DNA of 64,000 nucleotides, taken from the NCBI RefSeq assembly GCF_001580995.1, contig NZ_LHZU01000133.1, forward strand, positions 1-64,000, given 5' to 3'. Of the stretch, positions 37,146 through 45,893 are shown in pieces. Source of the DNA: Acetobacter senegalensis (lineage in GTDB: Bacteria; Pseudomonadota; Alphaproteobacteria; Acetobacterales; Acetobacteraceae). The first letter of the stretch is position 1; every line of letters begins with the position of its first letter. A model generated the notes under the pieces. That model saw only the letters and a program-made list of their open reading frames with translations. It ran no database searches and was not told the DNA's origin. Position numbers and translations under genes: made by a program.

Positions 37146-38069
37146 ATGGATCGGATTGATCTGTTCCGGATTTTTACGCGCGTTGTGGAGACAGGAAGCT
37201 TCTCAAAGGCGGCAGATTTTCTGGGAATGCCCCGCTCCAGTGTCTCCACAGCCATTCAGATGCTGGAGCAACGGGTAGGGGTTCGGTTGCTGGCACGGAC
37301 GACGCGTTCGGTTTCCGCCACGCCTGACGGACAGGCCTTTTACGACCAGTGTGTAAGGCTGATCGTGGAGGTGGAGGATGTGGAAAATCTGTTCAGGCAG
37401 AATCACGTCAGCCCGCGTGGGTTATTGCGGGTCAACATGCCGGGGCGGATAGGGCGGCTTGTTGTGGCGCCTGCATTGCCTGAATTTCTTGATCGCTATC
37501 CGGATATCGATATTGAACTGGGCGTAACGGATCGGCCCATCAATCTGGTTGAAGATGGTGTGGATTGTGTTCTGCGTGTTGGGCCTTTGCAGGATTCCAG
37601 CCTGATCGCCCGTAAAATTGCGGAACTTCCGTTGGTGAATGTGGCCAGTCCTGCTTATCTGGCGCGGTATGGCTGCCCGATGGTGCCCGAAGATCTGATT
37701 CATCATAAAGAAGTGCATTATGCTTCTCCCGGCACCGGGCGCATGGAGGCATGGGAATGGGTGGACGAAGTTCACGGACTGCACAGACACGAAATGGCTG
37801 GGCGGGTAACAGTGAACAGTGCCGAAGCGTTGATTGCGTGCTGTCTGGCTGGCTTGGGCCTGATACAGGTGCCAGCCTATGATGTTAAGGCAGATTTGCA
37901 GGCGGGACGTCTGGTTGAAGTTTTGCCTGATTATCAGGCAGAGACCTTGCCGCTGGCACTGGTTTATCCTCACAGAAAACATCTTTCCCGCCGGATTCAG
38001 GTTTTTGCAGACTGGGTTGTCGATGTGTTGTCCCGGCATGGGGTTGAGAACAGGCATGACAAGTCTTGA
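37146..38069 (+). CDS. LysR family transcriptional regulator
   Basis: The 307-residue protein has the N-terminal winged helix-turn-helix (RIDLFRIFTRVVETGSFSKAAD, then SSVSTAIQMLEQRVGVRLLARTTR) and the effector domain (INMP-like start LRVNMPGRIGRLVVAP). It is most like the CbbR/yafC-type LysR group that regulates a divergent SDR gene. ATG 37146. Confidence 0.92.
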   Translation: MDRIDLFRIFTRVVETGSFSKAADFLGMPRSSVSTAIQMLEQRVGVRLLARTTRSVSATPDGQAFYDQCVRLIVEVEDVENLFRQNHVSPRGLLRVNMPGRIGRLVVAPALPEFLDRYPDIDIELGVTDRPINLVEDGVDCVLRVGPLQDSSLIARKIAELPLVNVASPAYLARYGCPMVPEDLIHHKEVHYASPGTGRMEAWEWVDEVHGLHRHEMAGRVTVNSAEALIACCLAGLGLIQVPAYDVKADLQAGRLVEVLPDYQAETLPLALVYPHRKHLSRRIQVFADWVVDVLSRHGVENRHDKS

Positions 38070-38172
38070 ATTTTAGGGCAACAACACGCGATACGGGTCG
38101 GAATAGGAGCGGGGGAAGAGACCTGCTTTTGGCCGTACCATTCTGTAAGAAATTGAACAGGATAATCAGGTC

Positions 38173-38460
38173 ATGAAGCAGATTTTCCAACGTACAATGC
38201 AGGCAGCGCTGATGGTGAGCACGCTTGGCATGCTGGCTGGTTGCCAGACACCACACCATGAAGATCGCTCAACACAGCGGGTGCGGCCGTTACGGATGCC
38301 TAATCCAGCCACGCTTTATTGCACCAAAAAAGGCGGCACGTTGACCGCCCAGCACGATGACCAGAAAGGGCAGGTAAATTTTTGCCATCTGCCGGACGGA
38401 ACCGTGATGGAAGAATGGGCACTGTTCCGTCGTGATAATCCGAAGCCGCCAGTTCAGTAA
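38173..38460 (+). CDS. DUF333 family lipoprotein
   Basis: A 95-residue protein with a lipoprotein signal (ALMVSTLGMLAGCQ; lipobox Cys at residue 24). The DUF333 core follows: NPATLYCTKKGGTL, then NFCHLPDGTVMEEWALFRR with two further Cys. Members are small secreted proteins; some are annotated as hemolysin-like but the function is not established. The gene ends at an inverted repeat (38476-38526) with no T run. Confidence 0.82.
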   Translation: MKQIFQRTMQAALMVSTLGMLAGCQTPHHEDRSTQRVRPLRMPNPATLYCTKKGGTLTAQHDDQKGQVNFCHLPDGTVMEEWALFRRDNPKPPVQ

Positions 38461-39011
38461 TCATTAGGTAGCAGAACAGTCCTGCAGCCATCTGACTTCG
38501 GGAGGGAGGATGATGGCAGGGACTGTGCAGAGCCGTGAGGCAAAGACTGTGCCAACCATTAGAGCGTATTTTAAAGCGCACATAAAAATCGCATAAGATA
38601 TATTATGCCAACTAAATGGTGGCGGAGGTGGATCCCGGTAGCGCTCCCGGCTTTAAATCTATGGTTTTGACTGCCTTTGCTCTGTGTTTGATATTTTCGG
38701 TTTCTGGCAGATTTCTCACAAAAACCGTTCTGCCAACCGTTGCTGCGGCTATCCACATCAGCAATGGGATCTATCTGCGGAACAACAGTAAAGGCTGTTT
38801 GGGTTGTGGGTGCTCCGTGGCAGGCTAAGGGATATATCACGAAAAAATAATGTGGTTTGTGTGGCGCGAGTTTAAATGTGCCTTGAGCCTTATGTATGGC
38901 TTGGATGCAAATTTCGCGTTCATTTTGTGTGGATTGTCCTTGAAGATGCTCGTTTTCGTGTGTAATTGAGGGCGGGCACGGCAATCAATGGCTTTTTTGG
39001 AAAGTGCTTTT
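38461..39011. other. Gene-free region between DUF333 gene and cysH, holding a dif-like site
   Basis: About 550 bases with no credible gene. A near-palindrome at 38586-38613 resembles Xer/dif sites (separate entry). A terminator-like hairpin (arms around 38476-38482 and 38521-38526) follows the DUF333 gene. The open frame 38616-38828 (70 residues, Cys- and Gly-rich end) has no family features. The last 170 bases before ATG 39012 should contain the cysH promoter. Confidence 0.55.
38586..38613. other. Putative dif-like Xer recombination site
   Basis: The 28 bases divide as a left arm AAATCGCATAA, a 6-base centre GATATA and a right arm TTATGCCAACT. The core CGCATAA, six bases, then TTATG matches the layout of bacterial dif sites (the E. 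coli arms end and begin with the same CGCATAA and TTATG), and the right arm is close to the B. subtilis XerD half. It is intergenic and symmetrical (GCATAA/TTATGC). Whether it is the chromosomal dif is not shown. Confidence 0.55.
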
Positions 39012-39698
39012 ATGTCTGTTGAACCACAGGTTCTCTCCATGCTGCGTGCAGAGGAAGATGACCCTGTCAAACTTTTGCGGTCAGCCTTTCGGCTTCTCAA
39101 AGACAGAATTGCGGTTCTCTCTTCCTTCGGTGCGGAATCTGCGTTGCTTCTTGCGCTTGTGGCGGAAGCAGCGCCTGATATGCCTGTGCTGTTTCTGGAA
39201 ACAGGAAAACATTTTCCCGAAACGCTGGCTTACCGTACCGAGTTGGCTCGCTTTTTGGGGCTGACTAATGTGCAGGACATAAAGCCTCAGAAAGCGGCGC
39301 TTGAAGCGCGAGACCCCACCGGAGAATTGTGGGCGTTTGACCCGGATGCTTGCTGTCAGTTGCGCAAGGTCGAACCGCTTGATGCGGCCTCCCTGCCCTA
39401 TGCTGTGTTGGTGACGGGCCGAAAGCGCGGTCAGGCGTCCACCCGCGCGGCACTACCTGTTGTTGAGGAAAAAGCCGATGGGCAGGTGCGGCTTAATCCT
39501 CTTGCAGCTTGGACGGGTGCAGAAATCACTGAGGAAATGGCACGGCGCGGCTTACCGCCTCATCCTTTGGTCGCCCAAGGTTATCCTTCCATTGGTTGTG
39601 CACCCTGCACGCATCCCGTGGGCGCAGGCCAAGATGCGCGTGCAGGACGCTGGGCCGGACTTTCTAAAACGGAATGCGGCATCCATACGGCAGGTTGA
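39012..39698 (+). CDS. cysH: Assimilatory adenylyl-sulfate (APS) reductase
   Basis: Reduces activated sulfate to sulfite using thioredoxin. The 228-residue protein has the N-terminal SSFGAESALLLALV, the double-Cys in CCQLRKVEPL and the C-terminal Cys pair in IGCAPCTHPV, then ECGIH with the catalytic Cys. The CC plus CxxC pair binds a [4Fe-4S] cluster and marks the APS type rather than the PAPS type. GGAAAG lies 7 bases before ATG 39012; ATG 38988 would add eight residues. It heads the sulfate assimilation gene run. Confidence 0.93.
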   Translation: MSVEPQVLSMLRAEEDDPVKLLRSAFRLLKDRIAVLSSFGAESALLLALVAEAAPDMPVLFLETGKHFPETLAYRTELARFLGLTNVQDIKPQKAALEARDPTGELWAFDPDACCQLRKVEPLDAASLPYAVLVTGRKRGQASTRAALPVVEEKADGQVRLNPLAAWTGAEITEEMARRGLPPHPLVAQGYPSIGCAPCTHPVGAGQDARAGRWAGLSKTECGIHTAG

Positions 39699-39761
39699 TG
39701 CGCCTTTTTCCACCACTCCAGGTTCACATCTATTTTTCTAGAAACGGGTTTTGATCGTAAC

Positions 39762-40556
39762 ATGGACCATCTTGATCAGCTTGAGGCGCAAAGCGTCTTT
39801 ATTCTTCGGGAAGCCTATCGCAAGCTTCGCCCCCTGGCCATGTTGTGGTCTCTGGGCAAGGATTCCAATGTTATGGTCTGGCTTGCCAAAAAGGCGTTTC
39901 TTGGGCGTGTGCCGTTTCCTGTCATGCATGTGGATACGGGCAAAAAATTTCCGGAAATGTATGCGTTCCGTGATGAATACGCCAAGAAATGGGATCTGGA
40001 TCTGCTTTTGGGCACCTGCCCGCCTGTAGAAGACATGGACCCTTCTTTGCCGCCGGCCGCGCGTTCCGCTGCTCGTAAAACGGCTGGCCTTGCTGCGATG
40101 ATTGAAAAGCATCATCTGCAGGGCGTGATTGCTGGAATTCGGCGTGATGAACAGGGCACGCGTGCCAAGGAACGTGTGTTCAGTCCGCGCGGTGCCAGCC
40201 ATAAATGGGATATCCGCAACCAGCCTCCCGAATTCTGGGACCAGTATGCCACCCCGCATGAAGAAGGGATGCATATCCGCGTCCATCCTCTGCTTTCATG
40301 GCGTGAGATTGATATCTGGCGCTACATTGAACGCGAAGGCATTCCGCTGGTTGATCTGTATTTTGCCAAAGACGGCAAGCGCTATCGTTCTCTGGGCGAT
40401 CAGGACATTACAAATCCGGTGGAAAGTAACGCAGCCACGGTTGCTGAAGTTATCGCCGAGCTTGAAACCACCCGCACATCTGAGCGCGCAGGCCGTGCCA
40501 TGGACCATGAGTCCGAAGATGCCTTTGAACGGCTTCGTGTTGCCGGTTATCTCTGA
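39762..40556 (+). CDS. cysD: Sulfate adenylyltransferase subunit 2
   Basis: The 264-residue PP-loop subunit of ATP sulfurylase, forming APS with CysN. It has the PP-loop [15 protein letters not shown] near residue 30 (SLGKDS where SGGKDS is more common), [19 protein letters not shown], and the C-terminal [12 protein letters not shown]. Follows cysH by 63 bases and precedes the cysNC fusion. Confidence 0.95.
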   Translation: MDHLDQLEAQSVFILREAYRKLRPLAMLWSLGKDSNVMVWLAKKAFLGRVPFPVMHVDTGKKFPEMYAFRDEYAKKWDLDLLLGTCPPVEDMDPSLPPAARSAARKTAGLAAMIEKHHLQGVIAGIRRDEQGTRAKERVFSPRGASHKWDIRNQPPEFWDQYATPHEEGMHIRVHPLLSWREIDIWRYIEREGIPLVDLYFAKDGKRYRSLGDQDITNPVESNAATVAEVIAELETTRTSERAGRAMDHESEDAFERLRVAGYL

Positions 40557-40582
40557 TCTTTAGTGCGGACTGGAATTTCATC

Positions 40583-42463
40583 ATGAGCCAAAACGTTATT
40601 TCGTCTCAGGACGCGGCAACTCCTATTGTTATTGTGGGGCATGTTGACCACGGAAAATCGACCCTGATCGGCCGGTTGCTTCACGACACGGACAACCTTC
40701 AGGAAGGTAAGGTTGCCCAGATTATTGAGTCATCCAAAAAGCGCGGCCTGAAGATCGAGTGGAGCTTCCTGCTCGACTCTCTTCAGATTGAGCGTGACCA
40801 GGGTGTGACAGTTGATTCGACGCGCATTCCCTTCCTGCTGGGTGGGCGGGAATTTGTGATTGTGGATGCGCCCGGACACCGTCAGTTCCTGCGCAACATG
40901 ATTACGGGTGCCGCAGATGCAGAAGCCGCCGTTCTGGTGGTGGATGCTGCTGAAGGCGCGCGTGAGCAAACCCGTCGTCACGCCATGTTGCTGCATCTTA
41001 TTGGAATCCGGCATGTCATCGTGCTGCTGAACAAGGTCGATCTGCTTGATTTTGACCAGAAGAAGATTGAAGCAGTTGAACAGTCTGTTTCTGAACTTCT
41101 TGGCAAGCTTGATCTGGAAGCCGCGCTGTTCGTGCCTGCTTCTGCTCGTGACGGCGATAATATCGCCTCCCGTTCCGAGCGTATGCCGTGGTATGATGGA
41201 CCGACACTGACAGAGGCTCTGGCACAGGTTCCCTCACCTGCGTCACGTGCCAATCTGCCGCTACGTCTGCCGGTGCAGGACGTATATCGCTTTAACGACA
41301 AGCGCTATGTGGCCGGGCGTATCGAGCGTGGGCGTGTGCGCGTTGGTGATACGGTTATTATCGGAACGCAGAAGACCCCTGCGCGCATTGCATCCATTGA
41401 AAGCTGGCATACTGCACCGCAGGTTGCTGCTGTGGCGGGGCAGTCCATTGCTGTTACGCTGGAGCCGGATGTTATTCCAGACCGTGGCGATCTCCTCCAT
41501 CTGCAGGAAGAACCGCCGGTTGAGGCGTCCCGTATTCGGACGCGTTTGTTCTGGCTGCGTCAGGAGCCTCTCCGGGTTGGGGAAAGCTTCAAGCTGCGTT
41601 TGGCTACGGCAGAGCATGCTGTAACGGTTACGTCCATTGATTCCGTTCTGAATCTGGAAGATCTGACCGAACAGCCGGGTGAAGAAGTTCCCGCCGAAGG
41701 CTTCGCGGAAATCACGCTTTCTGCCTCGGAAAACGTGCAGTTTGATCCGTTTGTGCCGGGCACCGCAGATGGGCGCGGCGTGTTGGTTGACCGTCAGCAA
41801 CGTATTGTTGGTGGGGCACCGTTGATTGGTCCGGCTGCAATTGCGGCGGGTGAAAAAGTCATTCATCCAAGTGCCAGCACTGTTACCCTGCAGGACCGCG
41901 AACGGATCAAAGGGCATCGGGGTGCCGTGTTCTGGCTGACAGGGCTTTCGGGTGCCGGAAAAAGCACGTTGGCGCGCGGTGCGGAAGCTGCATTGTTTGC
42001 CGCCGGGCTGGATGTGACGGTGCTGGATGGGGATACGCTGCGCACAGGCCTGTGCAAGGATCTGGGGTTCTCGGAAGTGGACCGGACCGAAAACGTGAGG
42101 CGCGCGGCTGAAGTCGCCCGTATTCTGCGGGATGCTGGACAGGTTGTACTGGTCGCCCTGATTTCTCCTTTGCAGTCTGATCGGGCTCTTGCCCGGCAGA
42201 TCATTGGGGAAGGTTTTGAAGAAGTCTTTGTGGACGCTGATCTCTCCACGTGTGAACAGCGTGACCCTAAAGGACTGTATGCAGCAGCACGGTCTGGAAA
42301 GATCAGCGGTTTCACGGGGATTGATGCTCCCTATGAAGCACCTCAGGCTCCTGCCCTTCATCTGAAGACGGCCTCAGGCAGCGCGGAAAATGTTATAAAA
42401 ACGCTTGCGTCTTTCGTGAAAGACGCCACGGCGTTATCAGGTGCAGCACGCGCGCGTTCCTGA
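40583..42463 (+). CDS. cysNC: Bifunctional sulfate adenylyltransferase subunit 1 / APS kinase
   Basis: A 626-residue fusion. The N-terminal part (about residues 10-430) is the CysN GTPase: G1 [41 protein letters not shown]. The C-terminal part (from about residue 450) is the CysC APS kinase with P-loop [25 protein letters not shown] and the [10 protein letters not shown] segment. It drives APS formation by GTP hydrolysis and can make PAPS. Paired with cysD. Confidence 0.96.
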   Translation: MSQNVISSQDAATPIVIVGHVDHGKSTLIGRLLHDTDNLQEGKVAQIIESSKKRGLKIEWSFLLDSLQIERDQGVTVDSTRIPFLLGGREFVIVDAPGHRQFLRNMITGAADAEAAVLVVDAAEGAREQTRRHAMLLHLIGIRHVIVLLNKVDLLDFDQKKIEAVEQSVSELLGKLDLEAALFVPASARDGDNIASRSERMPWYDGPTLTEALAQVPSPASRANLPLRLPVQDVYRFNDKRYVAGRIERGRVRVGDTVIIGTQKTPARIASIESWHTAPQVAAVAGQSIAVTLEPDVIPDRGDLLHLQEEPPVEASRIRTRLFWLRQEPLRVGESFKLRLATAEHAVTVTSIDSVLNLEDLTEQPGEEVPAEGFAEITLSASENVQFDPFVPGTADGRGVLVDRQQRIVGGAPLIGPAAIAAGEKVIHPSASTVTLQDRERIKGHRGAVFWLTGLSGAGKSTLARGAEAALFAAGLDVTVLDGDTLRTGLCKDLGFSEVDRTENVRRAAEVARILRDAGQVVLVALISPLQSDRALARQIIGEGFEEVFVDADLSTCEQRDPKGLYAAARSGKISGFTGIDAPYEAPQAPALHLKTASGSAENVIKTLASFVKDATALSGAARARS

Positions 42464-42489
42464 TCGAGTTTGTAAGACTTTTCCGCTTG

Positions 42490-42524
42490 AAACCCGGTTT
42501 CTGGCCTTTTCAGGAACCGGGTTT
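42490..42524 (+). terminator. Strong hairpin after cysNC
   Basis: A 14-base stem (AAACCCGGTTTCTG with CAGGAACCGGGTTT, one G-U pair) encloses a 7-base loop. Only the stem's own T run follows, so termination may be partial or Rho-dependent. Confidence 0.65.
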
Positions 42525-42652
42525 GGTGTGCGTTGAGGAAAGTGACATGGCTAATGTTTCGCCTCACCTGCTCCAGTGTTTGGCGCAGATCAAATGCTGC
42601 GATGTGAGCGTGCCAGTAGGGCCAGAGGCCCGTTCCTTGAAGTGCCATTGAC

Positions 42653-43507
42653 GTGATGAGGCAGACTTTTCTCACTTTTTTGCGGGGTGGTGATTCCGCC
42701 CTGCCCGGTTATCGGCTTTCCCTCGCGGCAACGCTGTTGTGGACCGGTTTTTTTATTGTCCTGCCGTTATGCGCACTTGCGATCCGTCCTTGGCAGGATG
42801 GCATGGGTGCCGTGGTGGGCGCTCTGCATGATACCCGCATGTTTGCCGCTCTCTGGACCAGTTTTTCCTCTGCGGCCTTGGCGGCGCTGTTCAACCTTCC
42901 GATTGGACTATTGCTTGCCTGGGCGTTGGTTCGGGGAGATCTGCCGGGGCGTAGAGTTGCTGATGCTTTGGTCGATTTGCCACTGGCGCTTCCTACGGCT
43001 GTATCCGGTATTACGTTGGCTACCCTTTACGGTCCGCAAGGTTGGCTTGGCGCCCCTTTAGCCAAGCTCGGTATCGTGGTGGCCTACAGTCGGCCCGGTA
43101 TTGTTCTGGCTCTTATGTTCGTAGGACTGCCTTTTGTGGTTCGTACAGTTGAACCTGTGTTGAAAAATCTTCCACGTGATCTGGAAGAAGCTGCGGTGCT
43201 GTTGGGCGCACGGCCCTGGCAGATTGTTCTCAGGGTGATTCTGGCGCCACTGCTTCCAGCCTTGATTACAGGGTTCGGGTTGGCGTTCGCTCGCGGCGTT
43301 GGAGAATATGGCTCCGTGATTTTTATTGCAGGCAACCAGCCTTTCCGGAGTGAAATCGCCCCCCTTCTGGTGGTGGTCAGGTTACAGGAGTTTGATTATC
43401 CCGGTGCAACAGCGATTGCCCTTGTTCTGTTGCTGACATCTCTGGCAGCCCTTGCTCTTGTGGGTGTGGTGCGGCGGAAGTTTTCTGCATGGGGAGATGC
43501 CGCGTGA
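42653..43507 (+). CDS. cysT: Sulfate ABC transporter permease CysT
   Basis: One of two permease subunits of the sulfate/thiosulfate importer (also called CysU). The 284-residue protein is hydrophobic, with the family segment PLALPTAVSGITLATLYGPQGWLG and the EAA loop LEEAAVLLGARPWQIVLRVILAPL, which contacts CysA. The start is uncertain (GTG 42653 or ATG 42656, no strong ribosome site). Confidence 0.92.
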   Translation: MMRQTFLTFLRGGDSALPGYRLSLAATLLWTGFFIVLPLCALAIRPWQDGMGAVVGALHDTRMFAALWTSFSSAALAALFNLPIGLLLAWALVRGDLPGRRVADALVDLPLALPTAVSGITLATLYGPQGWLGAPLAKLGIVVAYSRPGIVLALMFVGLPFVVRTVEPVLKNLPRDLEEAAVLLGARPWQIVLRVILAPLLPALITGFGLAFARGVGEYGSVIFIAGNQPFRSEIAPLLVVVRLQEFDYPGATAIALVLLLTSLAALALVGVVRRKFSAWGDAA

Positions 43508-44307
43508 AAACTTACATTCTGTGGGTGGTCTCATGGGCTGTCATAGCCATTGTTTTGCTGATGCCCCCGGCCGTTGTGGTAAGCGAAGCCCTGAAAAACG
43601 GGATAGGCCCAGCCCTTGAAACATTGAAAGATCCGGATGGTATTGCGGCTATCTGGTTGACGCTGGAAGTCAGTGTTGTTTCCGTGGCGGTCAACACGCT
43701 GTTTGGTGTGCTCGCGGCATGGTTGCTGACAAAATATCTCTTTCCGGGGCGTTCTGCCCTACTCGTCCTGGTGGAGCTTCCGCTCAGCATTTCTCCTGTG
43801 GTTTCCGGTCTGGTGTGGTTATTGCTGTTTGGAGCGCAAGGCTGGTGGGGACAGGCTCTTGAGCAGGCGGGTATTCACGTTGCCTTTGCCGTACCGGGCA
43901 TCATGCTGGCGACTTTGTTCGTGACGCTTCCATATGTGGTTCGCACTCTGGTGCCATTGATGGAGCAGCAGGGGCGTGATGCTGAGGAGGCCGCGATGCT
44001 GGCCGGAGCCGGATTCTGGCAAATTCTGTGGCGCGTTACTCTGCCGGGTGCTCGGGTGGCTCTATTTTCAGGTATTTTGCTGACAACAGCGCGTGCCATG
44101 GGGGAGTTTGGCGCAGTCTCAGTTGTTTCCGGGCATATCCCCGGTCTGACCGAGACCATGCCGTTGCATATTGAAAGTCTTTATAATGGGTACCAGACTG
44201 TGGCGGCTTTCACCATGGCAACGCTTCTTGCTGCTATGGCGATGAGCGCGGTTCTGCTGCGTTCCGTGCCGGAATGGATCACCCGCTGGCGGGAAAAACA
44301 GGCATGA
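43504..44307 (+). CDS. cysW: Sulfate ABC transporter permease CysW
   Basis: The partner permease, 267 residues from GTG 43504 (GTGA overlap with the cysT stop; GGGGAG 7 bases upstream). The family segment LPLSISPVVSGLVWLLLFGAQGW and the EAA loop AEEAAMLAGAGFWQILWRVTLPG are present, with FGAVSVVSGHIPGLTETMPLHIE toward the end. ATG 43489 would add five residues. The end overlaps cysA. Confidence 0.93.
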   Translation: MKTYILWVVSWAVIAIVLLMPPAVVVSEALKNGIGPALETLKDPDGIAAIWLTLEVSVVSVAVNTLFGVLAAWLLTKYLFPGRSALLVLVELPLSISPVVSGLVWLLLFGAQGWWGQALEQAGIHVAFAVPGIMLATLFVTLPYVVRTLVPLMEQQGRDAEEAAMLAGAGFWQILWRVTLPGARVALFSGILLTTARAMGEFGAVSVVSGHIPGLTETMPLHIESLYNGYQTVAAFTMATLLAAMAMSAVLLRSVPEWITRWREKQA

Positions 44308-45371
44308 GCGTCTTAATCCAGAATCTGGTGCGGTGTGCTCCGGGTACACGCAAGCGGCTGCTCAATGATGTTTCTCTGGATGTACCAACTGGCGCTTTTG
44401 TTGCGTTGGTGGGGCCATCCGGCGCAGGCAAAACAACATTGTTACGCGCGATTGCGGGCCTTGATACGTGTGAAAGTGGTTCCCTGCTTCTGGATGGCCA
44501 GAAGGTGGAGAACATGCAGGACAGAGCCCGCAAGATCGGCTTTGTTTTCCAGAATTACGCCCTGTTTCCCCATATGACGGTGGCCCGCAACATCAGTTTC
44601 GGGCTTGACGTTCAGCCACGGGCCATGCGGCCATCACAAGGCGAGATTGCCGCCCGCGTGCAGGAATTGCTGGATTTGATGCAGTTGCCCGATATGGGCA
44701 AGGCTTACCCTGCCCGGCTTTCTGGCGGACAACGGCAACGTGTTGCCTTGGCGCGTGCGTTGGCGACCGGGCCTGGTCTGCTGCTGCTTGATGAGCCATT
44801 TGGGGCGCTTGATCCAATTGTCAGGCGCACCATTCGCTCGTGGTTACGCTCCCTGCATGATCGGCTGGGTCTGACCACCATTCTGGTGACGCATGATCAG
44901 GAAGAAGCGCTTGAAGTGGCGGACCGGATCGTGGTGATGCAACAGGGTTCCATCATGCAGGATGCCAGCCCGGAAGAGTTGGACAAGGAACCGGCAACCG
45001 CGTTTGTGATGGAGTTTCTGGGAGAATCCGCTACCTTCCGTGGTGTCGTGCAGGATGGGTGGTTCACGCCGGAAGAAGACGGAGTTCTGCCGTTTGCAGT
45101 CGCTGCCGAGATCGCTCCAGGTCCGGCTGATGCTATGATCCGACCTTTTGAAATTACGATCGCATCTGCCGATCTTGTGCAGGGCCAGACTGTGCCCATT
45201 TCTTCCCAAGGAGTGAGAAATGGCTACCGGCATTATCTGGCTCGATTGAAAGATCGCACCATCGCTGTGCATATTCCCGATTATACGGGAGAAAATGTGC
45301 TTTCAGAGAGCTATGGTGTTCTCGACATCAGCCGTGCGCGCCTGTTTCGGGATGGAAAAAGATACAGCTAG
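44304..45371 (+). CDS. cysA: Sulfate ABC transporter ATP-binding protein
   Basis: The 355-residue ATPase powers sulfate import. Walker A is GPSGAGKTTLLRAIAG, the Q-loop FVFQNYALFPHMTV, the signature LSGGQRQRVALARALA, Walker B LLLLDEPFGALDP and the H-loop VTHDQEEA. The remainder is a CysA-type C-terminal regulatory/OB region. ATG 44304 overlaps cysW. No periplasmic sulfate-binding protein is encoded next to it. Confidence 0.95.
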   Translation: MSVLIQNLVRCAPGTRKRLLNDVSLDVPTGAFVALVGPSGAGKTTLLRAIAGLDTCESGSLLLDGQKVENMQDRARKIGFVFQNYALFPHMTVARNISFGLDVQPRAMRPSQGEIAARVQELLDLMQLPDMGKAYPARLSGGQRQRVALARALATGPGLLLLDEPFGALDPIVRRTIRSWLRSLHDRLGLTTILVTHDQEEALEVADRIVVMQQGSIMQDASPEELDKEPATAFVMEFLGESATFRGVVQDGWFTPEEDGVLPFAVAAEIAPGPADAMIRPFEITIASADLVQGQTVPISSQGVRNGYRHYLARLKDRTIAVHIPDYTGENVLSESYGVLDISRARLFRDGKRYS

Positions 45372-45517
45372 TGCCAAGGATGTGTGAATTATCCAGATAA
45401 GGTATGCGTTTGGGCGAGAGTGGTCGATAACCATCGTTCAAAAGCGTGTTATCTTGATAATCTCCACCATTATGTGTAAAATTTGCCCACTTGGGTCGTT
45501 CGAGAAAGGTGCCTCTC

Positions 45518-45862
45518 ATGGACCGCAGAAATAACCGCCGGGACGCAGAAGGTTCCAGCGTGATTACCGCCAATCGTTTGCTTGACGGTCGTATTGTCTG
45601 GTTGGCGGCCGATGGAGAATGGTCCCCTTTCATTCGGCACGCTCATGTCTATTCAAATGCGGACATTGAGGATGCCCTGAAGCAGCAGATAGCAAGCGCG
45701 CAGGATAATGAACTGGTTGGTGTCTACGGCGTGCAGGTCACTGTTACGGCCAGTGGGCCGGTGCCCATCACCAGCCGTGAACGCATTCGGGCTGGCGGCC
45801 CCAGCGTGCATCCAGACTTTACGCCTGAATGGCAGGAGCATCCTGCCGTTTCTCCCGCCTGA
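45518..45862 (+). CDS. DUF2849 domain-containing protein
   Basis: A 114-residue protein with the DUF2849 pattern ITANRLLDGRIVWLAADGEW. GAGAAAGG lies 8 bases before ATG 45518. The family is found next to cysI in alphaproteobacteria lacking a CysJ flavoprotein. A role in sulfite reduction is inferred from position only. Confidence 0.82.
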   Translation: MDRRNNRRDAEGSSVITANRLLDGRIVWLAADGEWSPFIRHAHVYSNADIEDALKQQIASAQDNELVGVYGVQVTVTASGPVPITSRERIRAGGPSVHPDFTPEWQEHPAVSPA

Positions 45863-45893
45863 TCCGCGACGTTAACCAAGGTCTCTTTTTATC

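Noticed and set aside
38616-38828. 70-residue open frame after the dif-like site.
   Set aside because: No ribosome site, no recognisable domain; composition not distinguishable from chance.
44274-44303. Ten-residue upstream extension of cysA.
   Set aside because: It lies in the end of cysW; ATG 44304 overlapping the cysW stop is the standard start.
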